DNA from: Advenella sp. S44
GTDB lineage: Bacteria > Pseudomonadota > Gammaproteobacteria > Burkholderiales > Burkholderiaceae_B
Reading direction: 5' to 3'
Length of the DNA: 64,000 nt
NCBI RefSeq assembly: GCF_002810445.1
Contig: NZ_NEXS01000009.1
Coordinates: forward strand, 1-64,000
Under the pieces are notes generated by a model that worked only from the letters and a program-made list of their open reading frames with translations, made no database searches and was not told where the DNA came from. This document shows, piece by piece, positions 52,541 to 62,473 of the stretch (positions are counted from its first letter, which is position 1; the number at the start of each line of letters is the position of its first letter). A program made the translations under genes and the position numbers.

Positions 52541-53923
52541 TTATTCAGCAATAAAACTGTCGCCCGGACCGGCATAGTTCATGAACTTGGTAAATTCGCC
52601 GGCAAATGTCAGCCTGACCGTACCGATAGGGCCTGCACGCTGCTTGCCAATAATGACTTCGGCCGAGCCCTTGTCCTGTGTATCAGGGTGATAGACTTCA
52701 TCTCGATAAATAAATAAAATCAAGTCAGCATCCTGCTCGATCGCACCCGATTCGCGCAGGTCACTCATGATGGGCCGCTTGTTGGTCCGTTGTTCCAGAC
52801 CCCGATTTAACTGTGACAGCGCAATCACCGGGCATTCCATTTCCTTGGCCAGCGTCTTGAGCGAGCGGCTGATCTCGGAGATTTCCGCGGTACGATTATC
52901 GTTTTTTGACAGCGCATTGCCCGACATCAGCTGCAGGTAGTCGACCACGATCAGACCCAGCTTGCCGCACTTGCGCTTTAAACGGCGCGCACGTGAACGC
53001 AGCACCAGCGGACTGAGCGCCGGCGACTCGTCAATATAGATTTGCGCCTCCTGCAACAACTGCATGGCGTGGGTCAGCTTGGGCCAGTCTTCGTCCAGTA
53101 GCCTGCCGGTTCGCATGCGTTGCTGATCCAGCTTGCCAATGGAGCCAATCATACGCGCTGCCAGCTGCGTGGCTTCCATTTCCATGGAAAACACCGCTAC
53201 AGGCAGCCCCTCGTCAATGGCCACATGTTCGGCAATGTTCATGGAAAACGACGTTTTACCCATGGCCGGCCGACCTGCCACGATAACCAGCTGTCCGGGA
53301 TGTAGCCCCGTGGTCTTGCGGTCCAGATCGACAAATCCGGTTGGAATGCCCGACACATCGCCGTGATTGCCCTCCCCCAGCTCCTCAATGCGCTTGAGCA
53401 CATCGACCAGCAAATCGCCCACTTCCTTGAATTCGCTTCCGGAAGAAGAGCCTTCCGATACTTGCAAGATGCGTGTCTCGGCCTCGTCCAGTAACTGGCG
53501 CGCTTCCTTGCCCTTGGGATTGAGCGCCTCGGAGGCGATTTCATCGGCAAAGGTAACCAGCTTGCGCAAAATAGCCCGCTCGCGAACAATCTCGGCATAG
53601 CGAATAATGTTGGCGGCAGACGGCGTGTTGCGCGTGAGCGCATCCAGATAGGCCAGCCCGCCAATTTCATCGGACTTACTCTCGAGCACCAGCGACTCGT
53701 GCACCGTAATGACATCAGCCGGGCGATCCAGGTTGATCAGTTTTGCGATGTGGTGAAATACCAGCCGATGATCATGACGATAGAAATCGTCTTCGTTGAG
53801 CATACCGCTGATATTTTCCAGTTGCGCATTGTCTATGAGCAACCCGCCTAGCACAGACTGTTCGGCTTCAACCGAATGAGGTGGCAGACGCAGGGAATCC
53901 AGTTGAGGATCAGGAGCATTCAT
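52541..53923 (-). CDS. dnaB: Replicative DNA helicase
   Basis: A 460-residue DnaB from the ATG at 53923 (MNAPDPQLDSLRLPPHSVEAEQSVLGG); the open frame further upstream lacks similarity. The N-terminal all-alpha domain is followed by the RecA-like motor with VIVAGRPAMGKTSFSMNIAEH as Walker A and LIVVDYLQLMSG as Walker B. It unwinds DNA at the fork and binds DnaG. It lies 194 bases downstream of rplI; a perfect hairpin in that gap may separate the two. Confidence 0.97.
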   Translation of the reverse strand: MNAPDPQLDSLRLPPHSVEAEQSVLGGLLIDNAQLENISGMLNEDDFYRHDHRLVFHHIAKLINLDRPADVITVHESLVLESKSDEIGGLAYLDALTRNTPSAANIIRYAEIVRERAILRKLVTFADEIASEALNPKGKEARQLLDEAETRILQVSEGSSSGSEFKEVGDLLVDVLKRIEELGEGNHGDVSGIPTGFVDLDRKTTGLHPGQLVIVAGRPAMGKTSFSMNIAEHVAIDEGLPVAVFSMEMEATQLAARMIGSIGKLDQQRMRTGRLLDEDWPKLTHAMQLLQEAQIYIDESPALSPLVLRSRARRLKRKCGKLGLIVVDYLQLMSGNALSKNDNRTAEISEISRSLKTLAKEMECPVIALSQLNRGLEQRTNKRPIMSDLRESGAIEQDADLILFIYRDEVYHPDTQDKGSAEVIIGKQRAGPIGTVRLTFAGEFTKFMNYAGPGDSFIAE

Positions 53924-54057
53924 GGCAGGGAGAACCGGGAAATAGGAAATATGACAATCGGATGTTGAGTAAGCCGCGGCAAAACCGGCACATAACAACC
54001 AGACAAAGATGTCATTATACGCAGTTAACCGCCAGGGCGTGAGGCAGGCCCGCAAAT

Positions 54058-54086
54058 ACAAAGAGCCGGATTAACCGGCTCTTTGT
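54058..54086. terminator. Perfect 12-bp hairpin between rplI and dnaB
   Basis: ACAAAGAGCCGG (54058-54069) pairs with CCGGCTCTTTGT (54075-54086) around loop ATTAA. It is 30 bases after the rplI stop on the minus strand. The stem ends in TTTGT instead of a long T run, so termination may be partial, with dnaB transcribed by read-through. Confidence 0.65.
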
Positions 54087-54117
54087 GGTACTGCTATCGC
54101 AGTGAACGTGCAATGGA

Positions 54118-54573
54118 TTACGCCATTTCGCCCACGACATTGACAGTGATGTCAGACACCACGTCAGCGTGCAAATAGACCTGCACCGGGTATTCGCCAA
54201 CGGCTTTGAAGGCACCGTCAGTCAGGCGAACCTGGCTTTTTTCAACGCCTTCGAAACCAGCTGCCCGCAGGCCAGCAGCGATGTCCATATTGGTAACAGA
54301 ACCAAACAGACGACCGTCCACACCAGCCTTCTGGCCGATCTGCAGTTTGTAGCCGTTCAGTTTTTCAGCCTGAGCCTGGGCAGCAGCCAGTTTTTCTGCC
54401 TGGATTTTTTCCAGCTCGGCGCGACGGGCTTCAAATTCGGCGATTGCAGCTTGTGTTGCACGGCGGGCTTTTTTCTGAGGGATCAGAAAGTTGCGCGCAT
54501 AACCGTCTTTGACGCGAACCACTTCACCCAGGTTGCCGACATTGACAATTTTCTCGAGAAGAATAACTTGCAT
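54118..54573 (-). CDS. rplI: 50S ribosomal protein L9
   Basis: A 151-residue L9. [36 protein letters not shown] is the conserved N-terminal RNA-binding domain; a long linker helix and a C-terminal domain follow. It is the last gene of the rpsF-priB-rpsR-rplI cluster, 15 bases after rpsR. Confidence 0.98.
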   Translation of the reverse strand: MQVILLEKIVNVGNLGEVVRVKDGYARNFLIPQKKARRATQAAIAEFEARRAELEKIQAEKLAAAQAQAEKLNGYKLQIGQKAGVDGRLFGSVTNMDIAAGLRAAGFEGVEKSQVRLTDGAFKAVGEYPVQVYLHADVVSDITVNVVGEMA

Positions 54574-54588
54574 GATGGATTTCCTGAA

Positions 54589-54864
54589 TTAGTTGTGGTT
54601 ATCTGTGTACGGCAACAGAGCCAGAAAGCGCGCACGCTTGATGGCAGTATCCAGCTGACGCTGGTAGTGCGCTTTGGTACCTGTCAGACGTGCAGGAATG
54701 ATTTTTCCTGTTTCAGTGACGAAATCGCGCAGGGTGTCGATATCTTTATAATCGATTTCTTCAACGCCGGCTGCCGTAAAGCGGCAGAACTTGCGGCGTT
54801 TGAACAATGGATTTTGCTGAGGAAACTTACTGCGTTTATCCTTGCCTTTTTTCATGAAAGCCAT
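54589..54864 (-). CDS. rpsR: 30S ribosomal protein S18
   Basis: A 91-residue S18, slightly longer than the usual 75 because of a basic N-terminal extension ([17 protein letters not shown]). The core [34 protein letters not shown] is diagnostic. It binds S6 in the 30S platform. It begins 69 bases after priB. Confidence 0.98.
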   Translation of the reverse strand: MAFMKKGKDKRSKFPQQNPLFKRRKFCRFTAAGVEEIDYKDIDTLRDFVTETGKIIPARLTGTKAHYQRQLDTAIKRARFLALLPYTDNHN

Positions 54865-54933
54865 GATATTGCCTTTTATGTTTGCGAGGGCCGGGCCCTC
54901 TGAATTTCAATAGTGAGCGTACCGCTCTGTCCG

Positions 54934-55272
54934 TTATGCGGGAATGCCTGGTGTAGGCGGCGTGTCCGTTGTTTTCGATCTGCCGGGAAATTCAGCCTGC
55001 TGGATATGCAGCACCAGCCTGCTGGAGTTTTTCCTTGTGGGTGCCAGAAACCCGCGTACGCGCATTTCAGCTCCCAGTGGCAGCGAGGCCAGCTTCTGAC
55101 CCCATTGGCCAATGGCCTTTGCCGGAATCGTCATTTGAACGTGTCGCGGCAGGCCGGCTTCAATCACTTCGGACTCATGCGTCAGGATCAGATCCAGTAC
55201 CGGCAAACCTGCCGGTGTATGCCTGAGGGCGCCCATTTCCAATATGCGGGCCTGCAGGCTAAGCTGGTTCAT
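54934..55272 (-). CDS. priB: Primosomal replication protein N (PriB)
   Basis: A 112-residue OB-fold single-stranded DNA-binding protein. [34 protein letters not shown] is typical of betaproteobacterial PriB. It works with PriA in restart of stalled forks. Position between rpsF and rpsR is the conserved one. The last 18 residues form a Thr/Pro-rich tail. Confidence 0.92.
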   Translation of the reverse strand: MNQLSLQARILEMGALRHTPAGLPVLDLILTHESEVIEAGLPRHVQMTIPAKAIGQWGQKLASLPLGAEMRVRGFLAPTRKNSSRLVLHIQQAEFPGRSKTTDTPPTPGIPA

Positions 55273-55296
55273 GTTGATGCCTGGCGCAGCGCGCCA

Positions 55297-55677
55297 TTAA
55301 CCCGCGTTTTCCTGTTCTGATGTCTGCTCGGTGGTTGCCTTGCGGGCTTCTTCACGCTCTACAGATTTCATCATGACTGACGCACCGGTGTGAGCCTTGG
55401 TGGCCTTGATAACCAGGTGGCGCAGTACAGCGTCGTTATAGCGGAACGCATGCTCAAGCTCATCCAATGCAGCTTGTGAGCATTCGATATTCATGCAGAC
55501 ATAGTGAGCTTTGACCAGTTTCTGGATTGGGTAAGCCAGTTGGCGACGACCCCAGTCTTCGAGACGGTGTACAGTACCACCGTCGCCTGTTACCGTTGCC
55601 TGGTAACGTTCGATCATGGCGGGCACTTGCTCGCTCTGATCAGGGTGAACAATAAACACTACTTCGTAGTGACGCAT
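55297..55677 (-). CDS. rpsF: 30S ribosomal protein S6
   Basis: A 126-residue S6 from the ATG at 55677 ([18 protein letters not shown]), with AAGGAG ideally placed upstream. The core [23 protein letters not shown] and [14 protein letters not shown] are conserved; the C terminus is an acidic, Glu-rich tail. It opens the operon and pairs with S18. A long leader with hairpins precedes it. Confidence 0.98.
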   Translation of the reverse strand: MRHYEVVFIVHPDQSEQVPAMIERYQATVTGDGGTVHRLEDWGRRQLAYPIQKLVKAHYVCMNIECSQAALDELEHAFRYNDAVLRHLVIKATKAHTGASVMMKSVEREEARKATTEQTSEQENAG

Positions 55678-55898
55678 AGATAACTCCTTGTGGAATGTCC
55701 GCGACATGGCGTTTGCAATTGAACCTGACTGCACTTTGCAGCCACAGCAAAACCAGACATCAGATCGCGGGGGGCAGCCCGCCGGCACCACTGGCTGCGT
55801 AGACGGTATGAAAGCGATATGGTCATTCTTTTAATGACCAACGTTGCCCAGCACACCCGCAGCCCCATACCGGGGCGAGCAAGAAACCGTAGACTATA
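55678..55898 (-). promoter_or_regulatory. rpsF leader and likely promoter
   Basis: On the minus strand TATAGT (55898-55893) is a reasonable -10, giving a leader of about 215 bases. It contains a 7-bp hairpin GGTCATT/AATGACC (55821-55839) and an ATGTC/GACAT hairpin just before the ribosome-binding site. S6-S18 autoregulatory leaders are known for this operon; whether this one has the binding motif needs folding. The rest of 55899-56051 holds a weak hairpin CCAC/GTGG flanked by A and T runs (55915-55939) that may end folE2. Confidence 0.4.
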
Positions 55899-56051
55899 AC
55901 ACGAAATAATCAGAAAAACCACGATTTGTGGCCTTTTTTCAAGGCAAGATGCTGATTTACCACTACTTTTTTGGGCGAGCAGGTTTGCGGCCTGCTGTTG
56001 CAGCTTGATCATGCCCGGCTTGACAACCTGCCCGCCCGGACCTTGCCTTTT

Positions 56052-56849
56052 TTAGCCTTCTACCACCGCGTATGCGCTGTGGTTATGAATGGATTCGAAA
56101 TTTTCGGCCTCGACGCGATAACTGACTACGCCAGGCAGCTTCTGGAACACCGCCGCGACATCGCGCACCAGGTCTTCAACAAACTTCGGATTATCATAAG
56201 ATCTTTCGGTCACATATTTTTCATCGGTGCGCTTGAGCAAGCCCCACAGTTCGCAGGAGCCCTGCGCTTCGATACGCCGGATCAGATCGTCCAGTTCGTA
56301 GTGTTGCTGTGCGATCAGGCTGACGGTCACATGAGAACGCTGGTTGTGCGCCCCATATTCGGAAATTGCCTTGGAGCATGGGCACAGGCTCATGACGGGC
56401 ACCAGCACCGTCTGTTCCACAACCGCCTGGTCCTTCTGCGCTTTGGCCACCCAGGTAACCTGATAATCCATCAGGCTTTCCACACCCGATACCGGCGCCT
56501 TCTTATTGATGAAATAAGGGAATGTCGCCGTGATATCACCCTTTTCGGCATGCAGCAGCGGCAACATCTCCAGCGCCATGGCCCGGAACGTCTCGGCTGT
56601 CATGGGGCGGTTGCGCCAGGTGTTGAGCAACGCCATGAAACGGGACATATGTGTGCCTTTTTCATGCGCCGGCAGCATAACGGTAAAAGTCCATTCAGCA
56701 ATAGTTGCCTGGACCGAACCGTCAGCCAGTTGCAGCAGCATCGGCTGCTTGACCTGCCGGATACCCACACGCTGTATGGTGATATGACGCTCATCCAGCG
56801 TACTTTGCACATCGGGCATGAGCACCGATGGTTCAATTTGAGAATTCAT
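56052..56849 (-). CDS. folE2: GTP cyclohydrolase FolE2 (type IB)
   Basis: A 265-residue COG1469 enzyme, unrelated in sequence to FolE. The probable catalytic cysteine is Cys158 in MSLCPCSKAISEYGAHNQRSHVTV. It makes 7,8-dihydroneopterin triphosphate from GTP and can use metals other than zinc. It starts 14 bases after the dxs stop and is probably the last gene of the xseB-ispA-dxs-folE2 run. No Zur box was recognised close by. Confidence 0.94.
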   Translation of the reverse strand: MNSQIEPSVLMPDVQSTLDERHITIQRVGIRQVKQPMLLQLADGSVQATIAEWTFTVMLPAHEKGTHMSRFMALLNTWRNRPMTAETFRAMALEMLPLLHAEKGDITATFPYFINKKAPVSGVESLMDYQVTWVAKAQKDQAVVEQTVLVPVMSLCPCSKAISEYGAHNQRSHVTVSLIAQQHYELDDLIRRIEAQGSCELWGLLKRTDEKYVTERSYDNPKFVEDLVRDVAAVFQKLPGVVSYRVEAENFESIHNHSAYAVVEG

Positions 56850-56863
56850 TTATTCGCTCTATA

Positions 56864-58732
56864 TTATTTATCAGCAGGTGACGATCCGAAACGCCGGGTA
56901 ATCGCCTGCTCTATTCCTGCTGCATCCAGTCCGACACTGGCCAGTAACCCTGCCTGATCGCCATGATCGATAAAGACGTCCGGCAATCCCAACTGCAATA
57001 AATCACAACACAGGCCATTTGCGTGCATCAGCTCGGCCACTGCACTGCCTGCGCCACCCATGATGGCGCCCTCTTCCACGGTGACCAGTTGCTGGTGCGA
57101 TGCCATCAACGACAGCAACAAGGTCTCATCCAGTGGCTTGACAAACCGCATGTCCACCAGCGTCGCATTCAGCTTTTCTGCGACGGGCGCCGCAGCATGC
57201 AATAAGGGCCCGAAAGCCAGTATGGCCAGCTTTTGACCCTGACGACGCACAACGGCCTTGCCCAGTTCCACGGCATCCAGCGTGGATTCAACCTGCGCGC
57301 CGACTCCACTGCCTCGCGGATACCTGACAGAAGCCGGACCGACATGCTGATAACAAGTGGATAACAGCAAGCGAGTCTCGTTTTCATCGGAAGGCGTGGC
57401 AATAACCATATTGGGCACGCAACGCAAAAACGCGATATCGTAATTGCCGGCATGTGTTGCGCCGTCAGCACCTACCAGACCGGCGCGATCAAGCGCAAAG
57501 GTAACGTCCAGGTTCTGCAGGGCCACGTCGTGAATAAACTGATCATAACCGCGCTGCAGGAACGTGGAATAAATGGCCAGTACCGGCTTGAGCCCTTCAC
57601 AGGCGATGCCGGCCGCGAACGTGACCGAATGCTGCTCGGCAATACCTACATCAAAATAGCGTTGCGGAAAACGTTTTTCAAACTCGACCAGACCGCTGCC
57701 TTCGCGCATGGCAGGCGTTATCCCGACCAGACGCGAGTCCTGCTCGGCCATATCGCAAAGCCAGGCGCCAAAGACCTGGGTAAATGTCCGCTTGCCTGGC
57801 TTAGCCGGCTTCTGGATGCCCAATTCCGGATCAAATTTACCCGGTCCATGATAAAGCACCGGATCGGCTTCGGCCAGTTTATAACCCTGACCTTTTTTGG
57901 TTATAACATGCAAAAACTGTAGGCCGCCCAATTCCCGCAAGTTCTGAAGGGTCGGAACCAGCGACTCCATATCATGGCCATCGATCGGACCAACATAATT
58001 GAAACCGAGTTCTTCAAACAGCGTGGCCGGGCTGATCATGCCCTTGGCATGCCCCTTGACCCGCCGGGCGATGTCCAGCATGGGCGCCGGCATATGCTCG
58101 AGCACGGCACGACCCACATTTTTTGCGTCACGATACAGGCCGCCCGACAGCAAGCGCGCCAGATACCGATTGAGCGCACCTACCGGGGGCGAAATCGACA
58201 TATCGTTGTCGTTCAGAATCACCAGCACATTGACGCCGGGCGTCACGCCAGCGTTATTAAGCGCTTCGAAAGCCATACCGGCGGTCATGGAGCCATCGCC
58301 AATCACGGCGATATGCTGGCGGTCAACATTCAAATTGCGGGAGGCAACCGCCATACCCAACACAGCCGAAATAGACGTTGAGGAATGAGCTGTGCCGAAA
58401 GCATCGTATTCTGACTCGCTGCGACGCGGAAACCCCGAAATCCCGCCGTACTGGCGCAGCCCGCCCATATCGGCGCGCCTGCCTGTCAGAATCTTGTGGG
58501 GATAGGACTGATGCCCGACATCCCATACCACCCGGTCATGCGGCGTATTGAAAACGTAGTGAATGGCCAGTGTCAGTTCTACGGTACCCAGGTTGGACGA
58601 CAGATGGCCACCCGTGCGCGAGACCGAGTCCAGGATGAAGGCACGCAACTCGGTTGCCGCGCTCTTTAATTGTTGCGGACTCAGTTTTCGCACATCTGCG
58701 GGTGAATCAAGTGTATCTAGTAACTTTGTCAT
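56864..58732 (-). CDS. dxs: 1-deoxy-D-xylulose-5-phosphate synthase
   Basis: A 622-residue thiamine diphosphate enzyme from the ATG at 58732 ([17 protein letters not shown]). The thiamine-binding [18 protein letters not shown] with the NDND segment, the AHSSTS histidine motif and the transketolase Glu region [13 protein letters not shown] are present. It condenses pyruvate and glyceraldehyde 3-phosphate, the first step of the MEP isoprenoid route. It is 77 bases after ispA. Confidence 0.97.
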   Translation of the reverse strand: MTKLLDTLDSPADVRKLSPQQLKSAATELRAFILDSVSRTGGHLSSNLGTVELTLAIHYVFNTPHDRVVWDVGHQSYPHKILTGRRADMGGLRQYGGISGFPRRSESEYDAFGTAHSSTSISAVLGMAVASRNLNVDRQHIAVIGDGSMTAGMAFEALNNAGVTPGVNVLVILNDNDMSISPPVGALNRYLARLLSGGLYRDAKNVGRAVLEHMPAPMLDIARRVKGHAKGMISPATLFEELGFNYVGPIDGHDMESLVPTLQNLRELGGLQFLHVITKKGQGYKLAEADPVLYHGPGKFDPELGIQKPAKPGKRTFTQVFGAWLCDMAEQDSRLVGITPAMREGSGLVEFEKRFPQRYFDVGIAEQHSVTFAAGIACEGLKPVLAIYSTFLQRGYDQFIHDVALQNLDVTFALDRAGLVGADGATHAGNYDIAFLRCVPNMVIATPSDENETRLLLSTCYQHVGPASVRYPRGSGVGAQVESTLDAVELGKAVVRRQGQKLAILAFGPLLHAAAPVAEKLNATLVDMRFVKPLDETLLLSLMASHQQLVTVEEGAIMGGAGSAVAELMHANGLCCDLLQLGLPDVFIDHGDQAGLLASVGLDAAGIEQAITRRFGSSPADK

Positions 58733-58809
58733 GAAATCTTCTTGGGCGCCCGGCACTGCAAAGGGCAAAAGCCGGGCAGAATGAATCACGGATTGACATC
58801 AGCGGGCAA

Positions 58810-59724
58810 TCAGGATTTTCGATGGATAATCAGGTCAGCCAGCTCCCGCAAGCGACAGGCCGGTTCGCCCAGGGGCTTGATGGCGTCCAGCGACGCCTCA
58901 TACAGCTGCTGGGCAAAGTCCCTGGATTGCGCCAGCCCCATCACCGACACGTACGTGGGTTTGTTGTCAGCCGCATCTTTGCCCGGCGTTTTACCCAGCG
59001 CCTGCTGATCAGCAGTGACATCGAGTATGTCGTCAACCACCTGAAACGCCAGGCCGATGGCCGAACCATAGTTTTCCAGCGCCATCCGGATGTCGGAATT
59101 GGCAGCGGTAACGATTGCCCCCAACTGAACACTGGCTTCAATCAGGGCACCGGTTTTGAGCCGATGCATATGCTGCAACTGTTCGGGATCCAGGCGTATG
59201 CTGACGCTAGCCAGATCAATGGCTTGTCCACCCACCATGCCCTGACTGCCGGCAGCCTGTGCCAGCACATTGACCGCCTGAACGACAAGCGCGGGCGCGA
59301 CCGGCATCTGGGCCAGTTGCGCAAAAGCCAGCGGCTGCAGGGCATCACCTGCCAGCATTGCCGTCGCCTCGTCGAACTGAATATGAACCGTAGGCTTGCC
59401 ACGCCGCAGTACGTCATCATCCATACACGGCAGATCGTCGTGAATCAGCGAATACGCATGAATCAGTTCGACGGCGGCAGCCGCCCGGGACAAGGTGTGC
59501 TCCAGCGCCGAAGGTAGTGCATTTTGCTGGGCGCTTGCCTGTCCGGCGGCATATACCAGCGCCGCCCGCAAACGCTTGCCGCCGCCAAGTGCAGCATATC
59601 GCATGGCCTCATGCAGCTTCGCAGGCGATTCATCTGCTGGCGGTAACGCGTTGTCAAGCGAGCCCTCGACCTTATCGATACAGGCTGGCAACCAGTCCTG
59701 AAACGGAACGACCCGGGCATTCAT
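58810..59724 (-). CDS. ispA: Farnesyl diphosphate synthase
   Basis: A 304-residue polyprenyl synthase. The first aspartate-rich motif is DDLPCMDDD (Asp96 to Asp104) and the second is VVDDILD (Asp231-Asp235). The short-chain signature (large residues before the first motif) fits farnesyl diphosphate. The product feeds HpnD, encoded 22 kb away. The gene overlaps xseB by four bases. Confidence 0.95.
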   Translation of the reverse strand: MNARVVPFQDWLPACIDKVEGSLDNALPPADESPAKLHEAMRYAALGGGKRLRAALVYAAGQASAQQNALPSALEHTLSRAAAAVELIHAYSLIHDDLPCMDDDVLRRGKPTVHIQFDEATAMLAGDALQPLAFAQLAQMPVAPALVVQAVNVLAQAAGSQGMVGGQAIDLASVSIRLDPEQLQHMHRLKTGALIEASVQLGAIVTAANSDIRMALENYGSAIGLAFQVVDDILDVTADQQALGKTPGKDAADNKPTYVSVMGLAQSRDFAQQLYEASLDAIKPLGEPACRLRELADLIIHRKS

Positions 59725-59975
59725 GATTCCGGCGTTCCTGTTTCAGCCAGGGGAACCAGCATATTGTTGCGAAGCACACTGATCTGTTGCTCTGCGGCAT
59801 CCAGCTTGTCCTGACACACCCGCGCCAGACGGACACCTCTTTCGTATGCAGCAATGGAATCCTCCAGCGACATGCTGTTGTCTTCCATTTGCGTCACGAT
59901 CGACTCGAGCTCGCCCAGCGCCGCCTCGAACTGATCGGGCAGTGCCACAGTGTCGGTTTTTGCGTTCACGGTCAA
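59721..59975 (-). CDS. xseB: Exodeoxyribonuclease VII small subunit
   Basis: An 84-residue XseB: FEAALGELESIVTQMEDNSMSLEDSIAAYERGVRLARVCQDKLDAAEQQI is the family core. The start is TTG at 59975, with GGAG seven bases upstream; the next option, a GTG at 59969, is less well placed. It binds XseA, which is not encoded here. It leads the xseB-ispA-dxs run. Confidence 0.94.
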   Translation of the reverse strand: MTVNAKTDTVALPDQFEAALGELESIVTQMEDNSMSLEDSIAAYERGVRLARVCQDKLDAAEQQISVLRNNMLVPLAETGTPES

Positions 59976-60123
59976 AACCAGTCTCCAATGCTTTCAGTTG
60001 TGCAATTTGCTCATTGTACGAAATCAGCGGCAGCTGCGGTTGCAGATTTACGACTTTCGCCTCAAACTCGATTCGTGCCGCCCAGACCGGCAAATATTGC
60101 GGTATTTGCCTAGCCCATTTTTC

Positions 60124-60152
60124 TTGACTAAGGTATTGATTTTCTTTAAAAT
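60124..60152 (+). promoter_or_regulatory. Sigma-70 promoter of the Rieske gene
   Basis: TTGACT (60124-60129), a 17-base spacer and TAAAAT (60147-60152) give one of the best promoter matches in the window. Transcription would start near 60159, leaving a leader of about 78 bases. Confidence 0.75.
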
Positions 60153-60237
60153 TACCCTCCTTTTTCATTTTTTACACACTTGATGCCGGCTCATGACCCT
60201 TGGTGAGGCGGCATTTGTTTTCCTCGGGGGGCATTTC

Positions 60238-61377
60238 ATGTCTGATATTGCCAAACTGGCACATGTATCACCGGCGTCGACTCAGCTACCAGTCGACGTC
60301 TACTTTGACGACGATATCTTTAAAAAGGAGCAGGCCCGCATCTTCGATGCCTCGGCGCTGTACGTCGGACATGAAAAACTGGTGCCCGAATCCGGAGACT
60401 GGCGCACACTGGCGCATGAACAGGCCGGCCGCGTGCTGGTGCGCAATGGTGACACGATCAGCCTTATGTCAAATGTCTGTCGGCACAGGCAGGCTATCAT
60501 GCTGGGTGGGCAGGCCGGCGACGTGACCAGCACGACAAACAATCATGGCAATTTGCGCAGCACCGGCGGCAATATTGTCTGTCCGCTACACCGTTGGACC
60601 TACGACAATCAGGGCACGCTGCTGGGTGCGCCGCAATTTGACAGTAACCCCTGCAAGAATCTGCAGCAATTTCCGCTAAAGAACTGCAACGGCCTGCTAT
60701 TTGAGGGCCCGCGCAATCCGGCCACCGATATGGCGCCGCTGTTTAACCGCCCCGAGTTCGATTTTTCCGATTATGTGTTTGATCGCGCTCTCGTGCATGA
60801 ATGCAATTACAACTGGAAAACCTTCATCGAAGTCTATCTTGAAGACTACCATGTCGCGCCATTTCACCCGGGCCTGGGCAGTTTTGTCACTTGTGATGAC
60901 CTGAGTTGGGACTTTACCGACACCTTCAGTCTGCAACGCGTGGGCGTGCATCAGGCACTGGCCAACCCAGGCTCGGAAGTTTACAAAAAATGGCATGACG
61001 AATTACTTAAATTCCGCCAGGGGCAAGCCCCTGACTTTGGCGCGATGTGGGTCACCTACTTTCCCACGCATATGATCGAGCTTTATCCGCATGCGCTGGT
61101 TCTGTCCACCCTTTACCCGGCGGGGCCGCAAAAAACGATCAATCTGGTTGAGTTTTACTACCCTGAAGAAATCGTTATGTTCGAGCGCGACTTCATTGAA
61201 GCCCAGCAGGCGGCATATATGGAAACAGCGATCGAAGACGATGAGATTGCCGAACGCATGGATGCGGGCCGACTGGCTCTATACAACCGCGGCACGTCCG
61301 AATCCGGACCTTACCAGTCGCCCATGGAAGACGGCATGCAGCACTTTCATGAGTGGTATAACAAACTGATGGCTTAA
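60238..61377 (+). CDS. Rieske-type aromatic ring-hydroxylating oxygenase alpha subunit-like protein
   Basis: A 379-residue protein from the ATG at 60238 (MSDIAKLAHV), which has GGGGGG upstream; a longer frame adds 15 residues. The Rieske cluster ligands are Cys81/His83 (NVCRHRQ) and Cys115/His118 (NIVCPLHRW). The catalytic iron site is His205 and His210 in EDYHVAPFHPG. The gap between the ligand pairs is 31 residues, against about 15-17 in most relatives, because of a loop (TSTTNNHGNLRSTGG). No reductase or ferredoxin gene is adjacent, so the substrate is unknown. Confidence 0.88.
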   Translation: MSDIAKLAHVSPASTQLPVDVYFDDDIFKKEQARIFDASALYVGHEKLVPESGDWRTLAHEQAGRVLVRNGDTISLMSNVCRHRQAIMLGGQAGDVTSTTNNHGNLRSTGGNIVCPLHRWTYDNQGTLLGAPQFDSNPCKNLQQFPLKNCNGLLFEGPRNPATDMAPLFNRPEFDFSDYVFDRALVHECNYNWKTFIEVYLEDYHVAPFHPGLGSFVTCDDLSWDFTDTFSLQRVGVHQALANPGSEVYKKWHDELLKFRQGQAPDFGAMWVTYFPTHMIELYPHALVLSTLYPAGPQKTINLVEFYYPEEIVMFERDFIEAQQAAYMETAIEDDEIAERMDAGRLALYNRGTSESGPYQSPMEDGMQHFHEWYNKLMA

Positions 61378-61404
61378 GTGCAGGGCAAGTGGCTTGCCCT
61401 GCAC
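61378..61404. terminator. Perfect 12-bp hairpin between convergent genes
   Basis: GTGCAGGGCAAG (61378-61389) pairs with CTTGCCCTGCAC (61393-61404) around loop TGG, starting directly after the Rieske gene stop. No T run follows, so it is probably a shared transcript-end structure for the Rieske gene and the EamA transporter. Confidence 0.7.
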
Positions 61405-61407
61405 GCT

Positions 61408-62289
61408 TCAGGGGGTGGTTTTGATGAGCGTTTTCTTTTGCCTTTCGGCAAGCGACAAGGTGCGCCATGCCGAAAGCAGTCCAGCCAGAATCACCATGCC
61501 CATGCCAAGCCATGCCAGCACGTCCGGCGCGTTGTTCCATACTAGGATACCGATGCACGCCGAAAAGATAATTGTGGTGTATTGAAGTGCGGCCGACAGT
61601 AGCGGCGAGCCCGATCCGAAGGCACGTGTCAGGGCCAATTGCCCAAAGAGCCCCGACAGTCCGACGACCAGCAAAGCAGCCCACGCTACCATGTCTGGCT
61701 GGCCAATACCATGCGCCTTGATGCCCACCAGGCTGGTGCTCGTCACAAAAATGGAAAAGAACATGACAGTGCGCCAGATGGGTTCACCAATGGACCCCAG
61801 CTGGCGCACCTGCATCATGGCCACCGCGCCACATGCGCCGGCAAGCAGTCCGAGCGCGCATGCAAACCATTGATCTTCAGTTATGCTCGGCCGCAGAATC
61901 AGCAACACCCCGGCAAAGCCGATGGCTACTGCAAGCGTGCGCACCATATCGTTGGCCGCTTTGCCCGAAAGCAGCAAAAAGCCAGCGATAAATAACGGCG
62001 AGGTATAGTTCAGGCTAGTGCTGGTGGCCAGCGGCAGTACGCTGTATCCGTAAAACGCCATCCACATGGCGCCGACGCCAAAAACGTTGCGCATAAGATG
62101 CAGCCGTATACTTTTGGGCTTGAGCGATTTTCGTGTTGACACCGCCCAAAGCACGAGCAGCACGACTGATGGCAAGCCCCGGAACAAGATGACCAGCGGC
62201 AGCGAGGCTGCGTGTTCGGACGCCAGTTTCACAGACGCCCCCATGATGGCGAACATGAGAGAAGCCACCAACATCCACAGTGCCTGCAT
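61408..62289 (-). CDS. EamA/DMT-family membrane transporter
   Basis: A 293-residue drug/metabolite transporter with ten predicted helices and two EamA repeats (FRGLPSVVLLVLW with YTSPLFIAGFLLL in the first half, FGQLALTRAFGSGSPLLSAALQY in the second). I take the ATG at 62289 (MQALWMLVASLMF), although an earlier ATG at 62325 is possible. Substrate unknown; S-adenosylmethionine and amino acid exporters are in the family. Confidence 0.88.
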   Translation of the reverse strand: MQALWMLVASLMFAIMGASVKLASEHAASLPLVILFRGLPSVVLLVLWAVSTRKSLKPKSIRLHLMRNVFGVGAMWMAFYGYSVLPLATSTSLNYTSPLFIAGFLLLSGKAANDMVRTLAVAIGFAGVLLILRPSITEDQWFACALGLLAGACGAVAMMQVRQLGSIGEPIWRTVMFFSIFVTSTSLVGIKAHGIGQPDMVAWAALLVVGLSGLFGQLALTRAFGSGSPLLSAALQYTTIIFSACIGILVWNNAPDVLAWLGMGMVILAGLLSAWRTLSLAERQKKTLIKTTP

Positions 62290-62473
62290 GCTAAATCCGG
62301 AAATCGCTTGAAAATAAAATAACATTCTACTGCGAACAACACTGTAAAAGGACAACATAGCCCTTATATAATTGATCTGGCCTAATTCAGTTATTTTTAA
62401 GCTCCCGATGTCAGACTCTTTCGGATTCCACATCTGTCATCCGGGTTGACCCCTTCCTACAAGGACCTGCTGC

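Noticed and set aside
55659-56012. 117-codon minus-strand frame across the rpsF leader
   Set aside because: It overlaps the likely rpsF promoter and leader, has a poor composition and no recognisable domain.
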